Shown in pieces: positions 60,271-64,000 of a stretch of DNA of 64,000 nt. The position numbers and the translations under genes were made by a program. How positions within the stretch are numbered: the first letter of the stretch is position 1; each line of letters opens with the position of its first letter. The stretch covers positions 186,001-250,000 of the forward strand of contig CACSIO010000012.1 of the NCBI GenBank assembly GCA_902705865.1, in the 5' to 3' direction. Origin of the DNA: BD1-7 clade bacterium (GTDB lineage: Bacteria > Pseudomonadota > Gammaproteobacteria > Pseudomonadales > DT-91). The notes beneath the pieces are model-generated. The model saw only the letters and a program-made list of their open reading frames with translations. It was not told the DNA's origin and did no database searches.

Positions 60271-61732
60271 AATGAAAACGGATAATACGATGCGGCTCGG
60301 ATTGCTGCTGGGTATTCTAGCGCTCGTGATCGCGGCATCTGCCTGGTTTACCTGGGTTGATGAGTACTATGTTGAGGTGCCGCTTTCGCGTTTTGATAAA
60401 CCTGTATTAAACCCCTACGACAAAGCTGAGAAGTATCTGGAATCCACCGGCGTTAACGTTGTCACTATTGCCCGGTTGGCAGATATTGATCAATTTTCTG
60501 CCAATGATACTTTGATTATTGATGATATGGGGAAGTTGATCGGTACGCGTCAGCAAGAGAGGCTCCGCCGTTGGGTGGAGGCCGGAGGGCATATTATCGT
60601 TAGCCCTTCGGAAGTGATTAAAGATAACAGTTTGCTCGGTGCCTTGGGTCTTGATTGGTACGAGCTGGAAGACGATTCTGAAGACGGCTCGAGTGAAGCT
60701 GAAGATTCTGATCAAGACTTCGATGCAGATTCAGAAATTGTCGACGCTGCAACGGAGTTGTCAGATAACGAAAATGATAAGTCTTTGCTGGATGAGCCTC
60801 AGTCAAGCGCCAATATCGATGGAAAAATAGATAATAGTGAAACAGGCGTTACTGACGCAAGCAGCAGCGAAACAGACAGTACCGAGTTGGAACGGGAGCT
60901 CAGCCAGGCGCTCAGTGATGGCAATCTAGAAGAAGTCGAAGCGTTGGTAACAGACATGGTGTCTGATGAACCTTGTGATTGCTATCGCCGTGAAATCGAG
61001 CTCGAGTTCGATGGTATTGATGAGGTGTTGAAGGCCACACTGTTTACGCCAGAAGGTTTAATTCACCCGGCGATGTACCTCGAAGAATACCGCGACGTAG
61101 CGACCGAACCGGATACCTTTATTGAACCTATCTATTGGGTTTGGCATGAAGCAGGCGCGATGTTTGTGCAGTTTTCTGTCGGTGAAGGGTTAGTCAGTGT
61201 GGTGCCCGAAACCGGCTTGTGGCGCAACGAGAGAATTGCCAAGGCTGATCATGCCTACCTGCTGAGTACGCTGACTGGAGCAGACGGCGCTGTAGGGATA
61301 TTGCATCACAACAGTGCAGATCACCTACTTAAGCAATTGGTTGTTCGCATGCCCGAGATGACAATATTGCTGGCGATGCTGCTTGGCTTTTGGTTGTGGC
61401 GTCAAGGGCGACGATTTGGCCCCATCAGAAATCTAACACATCAACGCCGAAATGCCCTGAGCGAGCATTTACGCATCGAGCCTCTGCAACTTTGGCGTGT
61501 CGGCAAGGCGGGTGCCATGGCTGATGTATTGCGTACAGACATTTATCAGCGGTTACTTCTACGTGGTTACCCTGTATCGGTGATGAATCGAGAAGAGCTG
61601 AATAACATCGTTATTGAATTAACGGATATCGACATGGAAGCACTGTTAGCTGATTTGGAAGCCGGTAGCATCAGTGAGAGTCGTTTAACGGACAGGGTGA
61701 AAACCCTGCAACGCCTGAGGAATGAATTATGA
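60263..61732 (+). CDS. DUF4350 membrane protein with acidic insert
   Basis: 489 residues from ATG 60263, inside the previous gene's last codons, with GAGG upstream; a longer frame starts 24 codons earlier but would overlap more. One N-terminal helix (MRLGLLLGILALVIAASAW), DUF4350 region LNPYDKAEKYLESTG and LRRWVEAGGHIIVSP, then an unusual ~95-residue Asp/Glu/Ser insert (EDDSEDGSSEAEDSDQDFD ...), and a C-terminal helix MTILLAMLLGFWLWRQGRRFGP. Its overlap with the MoxR gene is four bases. Confidence 0.82.
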   Translation: MLEMKTDNTMRLGLLLGILALVIAASAWFTWVDEYYVEVPLSRFDKPVLNPYDKAEKYLESTGVNVVTIARLADIDQFSANDTLIIDDMGKLIGTRQQERLRRWVEAGGHIIVSPSEVIKDNSLLGALGLDWYELEDDSEDGSSEAEDSDQDFDADSEIVDAATELSDNENDKSLLDEPQSSANIDGKIDNSETGVTDASSSETDSTELERELSQALSDGNLEEVEALVTDMVSDEPCDCYRREIELEFDGIDEVLKATLFTPEGLIHPAMYLEEYRDVATEPDTFIEPIYWVWHEAGAMFVQFSVGEGLVSVVPETGLWRNERIAKADHAYLLSTLTGADGAVGILHHNSADHLLKQLVVRMPEMTILLAMLLGFWLWRQGRRFGPIRNLTHQRRNALSEHLRIEPLQLWRVGKAGAMADVLRTDIYQRLLLRGYPVSVMNREELNNIVIELTDIDMEALLADLEAGSISESRLTDRVKTLQRLRNEL

Positions 61733-62787
61733 CAGACATCGAGACAGCCGAAAGCGAAAGTGTGGATGTGAGCGCTGGTGCAGAAGCAGACGTAGAGAAA
61801 AGCAGCACGGCAGAGTCTGGTGACAACACTAATGACGGCTCAGTATTGATGCAGGGTAACTCAATATTGGCGCGTCTTCGTACGAATATCTCTCGTGTTT
61901 TTATTGGTCAAACAGCATTGGTTGACGATGTGTTGGTGGCGTTGTTGGCTCGTGGTCATGTGCTGATTGAAGGGGTTCCCGGGCTCGGCAAAACTCTATT
62001 GGTACAAACATTGGCACAATCGATTAGCGCGCAATTCAAACGCGTTCAGTTTACGCCTGATTTGATGCCTGCTGATATCACCGGGCATTCGATGTTTGAT
62101 CGTAAAGACGAGCAGTTTAAGATCCGTAAAGGGCCGGCGTTTACGAATTTTTTGCTGGCCGACGAAATTAACCGTGCGCCTGCCAAAACTCAAGCAGCCT
62201 TGCTGGAAGTGATGCAAGAGCGCGCGATTACGATTGAAGGGCGATCATTGCCAACGCCTAGCCCGTTTATGGTACTTGCGACGCAAAATCCGATTGAGCA
62301 TGAGGGGACATACCCATTGCCTGAGGCACAGCTTGACCGTTTTATGATGAAGTTGTTTGTCGATTATCCAGATCATGAAGACGAGATTGCGCTGACACGT
62401 TTGGCGTCAGGGCAGTCGACAGGCACCGCATCGGTGGACGCTGTGCTTACTTCGCAGGAGTTATTGGAATTGCAAGATGTGTGCGCCGCTTCTGTTGTCG
62501 ATGACGCATTAATTGATTACGCCGTGCGCCTCAGCAAGGCCACTCGCGAGCATCCGCAATTGTTTTATGGTGCAGGCCCGCGTGCTTCAATCGCTCTGGT
62601 GAGCTGTTCGCGAGCGCGTGCAATGATCGAAGGCCGCGACTTTGTCTTGCCGGACGATATTAAATCGGTTGCGTGCCCGGTATTGCGTCATCGGGTTCGT
62701 CTTAACCCGGCAGCTGAAATTGGTGGACTAACGATCGATAGCTTGCTTGATCAGATCTTGAATACTGTGGAAGCTCCTAAGTTATGA
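61729..62787 (+). CDS. MoxR family AAA+ ATPase
   Basis: 352 residues. Acidic N-terminal tail (about 1-40), then Walker A EGVPGLGKT (81-89), Walker B LLADEINRAP, sensor ATQNPIEHEGTYPLPEAQLDRF and a C-terminal lid. MoxR ATPases act as chaperones for a partner protein with a VWA or DUF58 domain. Overlaps both neighbours by ATGA. Confidence 0.95.
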   Translation: MTDIETAESESVDVSAGAEADVEKSSTAESGDNTNDGSVLMQGNSILARLRTNISRVFIGQTALVDDVLVALLARGHVLIEGVPGLGKTLLVQTLAQSISAQFKRVQFTPDLMPADITGHSMFDRKDEQFKIRKGPAFTNFLLADEINRAPAKTQAALLEVMQERAITIEGRSLPTPSPFMVLATQNPIEHEGTYPLPEAQLDRFMMKLFVDYPDHEDEIALTRLASGQSTGTASVDAVLTSQELLELQDVCAASVVDDALIDYAVRLSKATREHPQLFYGAGPRASIALVSCSRARAMIEGRDFVLPDDIKSVACPVLRHRVRLNPAAEIGGLTIDSLLDQILNTVEAPKL

Positions 62788-64000
62788 CGTCAACGCTTCC
62801 TGTTGATGAAGCTCCTGCTCCGCTGCGCCGGGCGCCCTCACATCGGGTGATTCAGCTATTGGCGTTGTGGGCTGTATTGGCAATGTGTGGCGGGCTCTGG
62901 CGAATGTTCTCGCCAGCAGCAGGCACATTGGCGGTTCAGCTTGGGTTATTGATCAGTGTGTTTCTGTTGTTCGCTCTGTTATGGGATTTTCGTCGCGCGA
63001 ACCAGCGGTTGGTTCATGCACAACGACAATTGCCTGAATCTTTTGCGATCGGCAACCGTCAGCCGGTGACATTGACGCTAGGTAACGAGTTGGCTGAAGG
63101 ATCAACGAGAGAATTAACGTTAGAGATATTTGATCACACACCGGATTCAATGACGATTGAAGAATCCATGCCCATCCAATTTTCGATGGAAGCCGGTCGC
63201 AGTTATCAACTGCTGTATCACGGGCAGTTTCATCAACGTGGCTTAGCCGAATTTGGTGATTTGGATGTACGCTATCTATCACCGTGGAAGCTTTGGGACG
63301 TGCAGCAGTCCATTGCCCTGCCGCAAGCTGTGAAAGTGTACCCGGACTTTATGTCGATCGCATGGTTGGATGCTTTGCACGATGATGAGCAACATATGTT
63401 ACTCGGATTGAATCGTCTGCAGCGCCGCGGCGAGGGGATGTCGTTTCGGCAACTGCGTGAATACCGTGATGGCGACAATATCCGTCATATCGACTGGAAG
63501 GCATCGTCACGACAGCAAAAGATGATCACCCGTGAATTTGAAGACGAGCGGGATCAGCAAATCGTGTACTTGCTTGATTGTGGGCGCCGAATGCGCAGTC
63601 AGGATGATGCGCTAAGCCATTTTGATCATGCGCTCAATGCCATGCTCATCTCTGCATCTGTGGCGCTCAAGCATGGTGATGCTGTTGGCATGATGGGGTT
63701 TGCAACCGATGAGCAGCGCTATTTCAGGCCCGCAAAAGGCCATAGCCAGTTAAATGCACTACTCAACTACGCCTACGATATCCAGTGCACCCAAAACACG
63801 GCGGATTATCTTGCGGTTACGACTGAACTGGCCCTACGCCAGAAAAAACGGGCGTTGGTCATTTTGATTACCAACTTGCACGACGAAAGCGCCGACGAAC
63901 TGCTTGCCGCGGTGGCTTATCTCAAGCGCAATCATCAAGTGATGGTTGCCTGTATGCGAGAGGCCGTGGTGAGTCGTCATCTGGCGAACCCGGTTGAGCA
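62784..64000 (+). CDS. DUF58 protein (partial at window end)
   Basis: At least 405 residues; the frame is still open at the window edge. Two membrane helices near the N-terminus (IQLLALWAVLAMCGGLW, LAVQLGLLISVFLLFALL), then the DUF58 signature GEGMSFRQLREYRDGDNIRHIDWKASSR and a VWA-like fold with a degenerate MIDAS start (YLLDCGRRMRS), suggesting a scaffold rather than metal-dependent adhesion. Coupled to the MoxR gene. Confidence 0.93.
   Translation, partial: MTSTLPVDEAPAPLRRAPSHRVIQLLALWAVLAMCGGLWRMFSPAAGTLAVQLGLLISVFLLFALLWDFRRANQRLVHAQRQLPESFAIGNRQPVTLTLGNELAEGSTRELTLEIFDHTPDSMTIEESMPIQFSMEAGRSYQLLYHGQFHQRGLAEFGDLDVRYLSPWKLWDVQQSIALPQAVKVYPDFMSIAWLDALHDDEQHMLLGLNRLQRRGEGMSFRQLREYRDGDNIRHIDWKASSRQQKMITREFEDERDQQIVYLLDCGRRMRSQDDALSHFDHALNAMLISASVALKHGDAVGMMGFATDEQRYFRPAKGHSQLNALLNYAYDIQCTQNTADYLAVTTELALRQKKRALVILITNLHDESADELLAAVAYLKRNHQVMVACMREAVVSRHLANPVE

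Overview
The window reads as a chromosomal segment of a Gram-negative gammaproteobacterium, probably marine and heterotrophic. The evidence is the core block thrS-infC-rpmI-rplT-pheS-pheT-ihfA-MerR-tRNA-Pro in the order familiar from Pseudomonas and relatives, a DUF3581 protein, RadD, a FadH-type dienoyl-CoA reductase, and many lipoproteins and outer-membrane barrels. By eye the base composition is balanced to slightly AT-rich. I cannot name the genus from sequence alone.

Layout. 1-7 kb: a catalase-peroxidase cut by the window edge, a methyltransferase-like protein, a crotonase-family enzyme convergent with fadH, and a spondin-domain lipoprotein. 7.5-10.4 kb: a 708-residue lipoprotein of unknown function and a double-DUF333 lipoprotein. 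10.5-19 kb: an accessory-looking region with three Rieske oxygenase alpha subunits (a fourth lies at 33.4 kb), each lacking a local reductase or ferredoxin gene, plus MarR and HxlR regulators with clear candidate operators, a TSUP transporter, a hotdog thioesterase, a secreted NLP-type (GHRHDWE) protein with a triplicated cysteine module, and a decayed Kef-type antiporter remnant. 19-24 kb: a MntP-like membrane protein, a PhoX-type lipoprotein with a collagen-like stalk, and a diheme lipoprotein. 24-32 kb: the translation core, including infC with the unusual ATT start and a tRNA-Pro(GGG) with its own terminator.

32-45 kb: DUF3581, a hypothetical protein, a Rieske oxygenase with an unusual N-terminal insertion, a DASS/SLC13 transporter, RadD, PutP, a chemoreceptor, a D15/BamA-like barrel and a DmdC-type acyl-CoA dehydrogenase. 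45-55 kb: an XRE/MmyB-type regulator, a SRAP (YedK) protein, a porin/PstS-like operon, a CrtC/AttH-like lipoprotein, a RimB-type protease, a DUF900 hydrolase lipoprotein, and an adenylate cyclase overlapping a lipoprotein gene. 56-64 kb: a tightly coupled operon RDD - SpoIIM - DUF4129 - DUF4350 - MoxR ATPase - DUF58, running off the window, likely a membrane chaperone/assembly system.

How the genes fit together: FadH, the crotonase, the acyl-CoA dehydrogenase, the thioesterase and the Rieske enzymes suggest use of lipid, terpenoid or steroid-like substrates, but that is inference from families, not proof. Start sites were chosen from Shine-Dalgarno spacing and family N-termini and several differ from the longest open frame.
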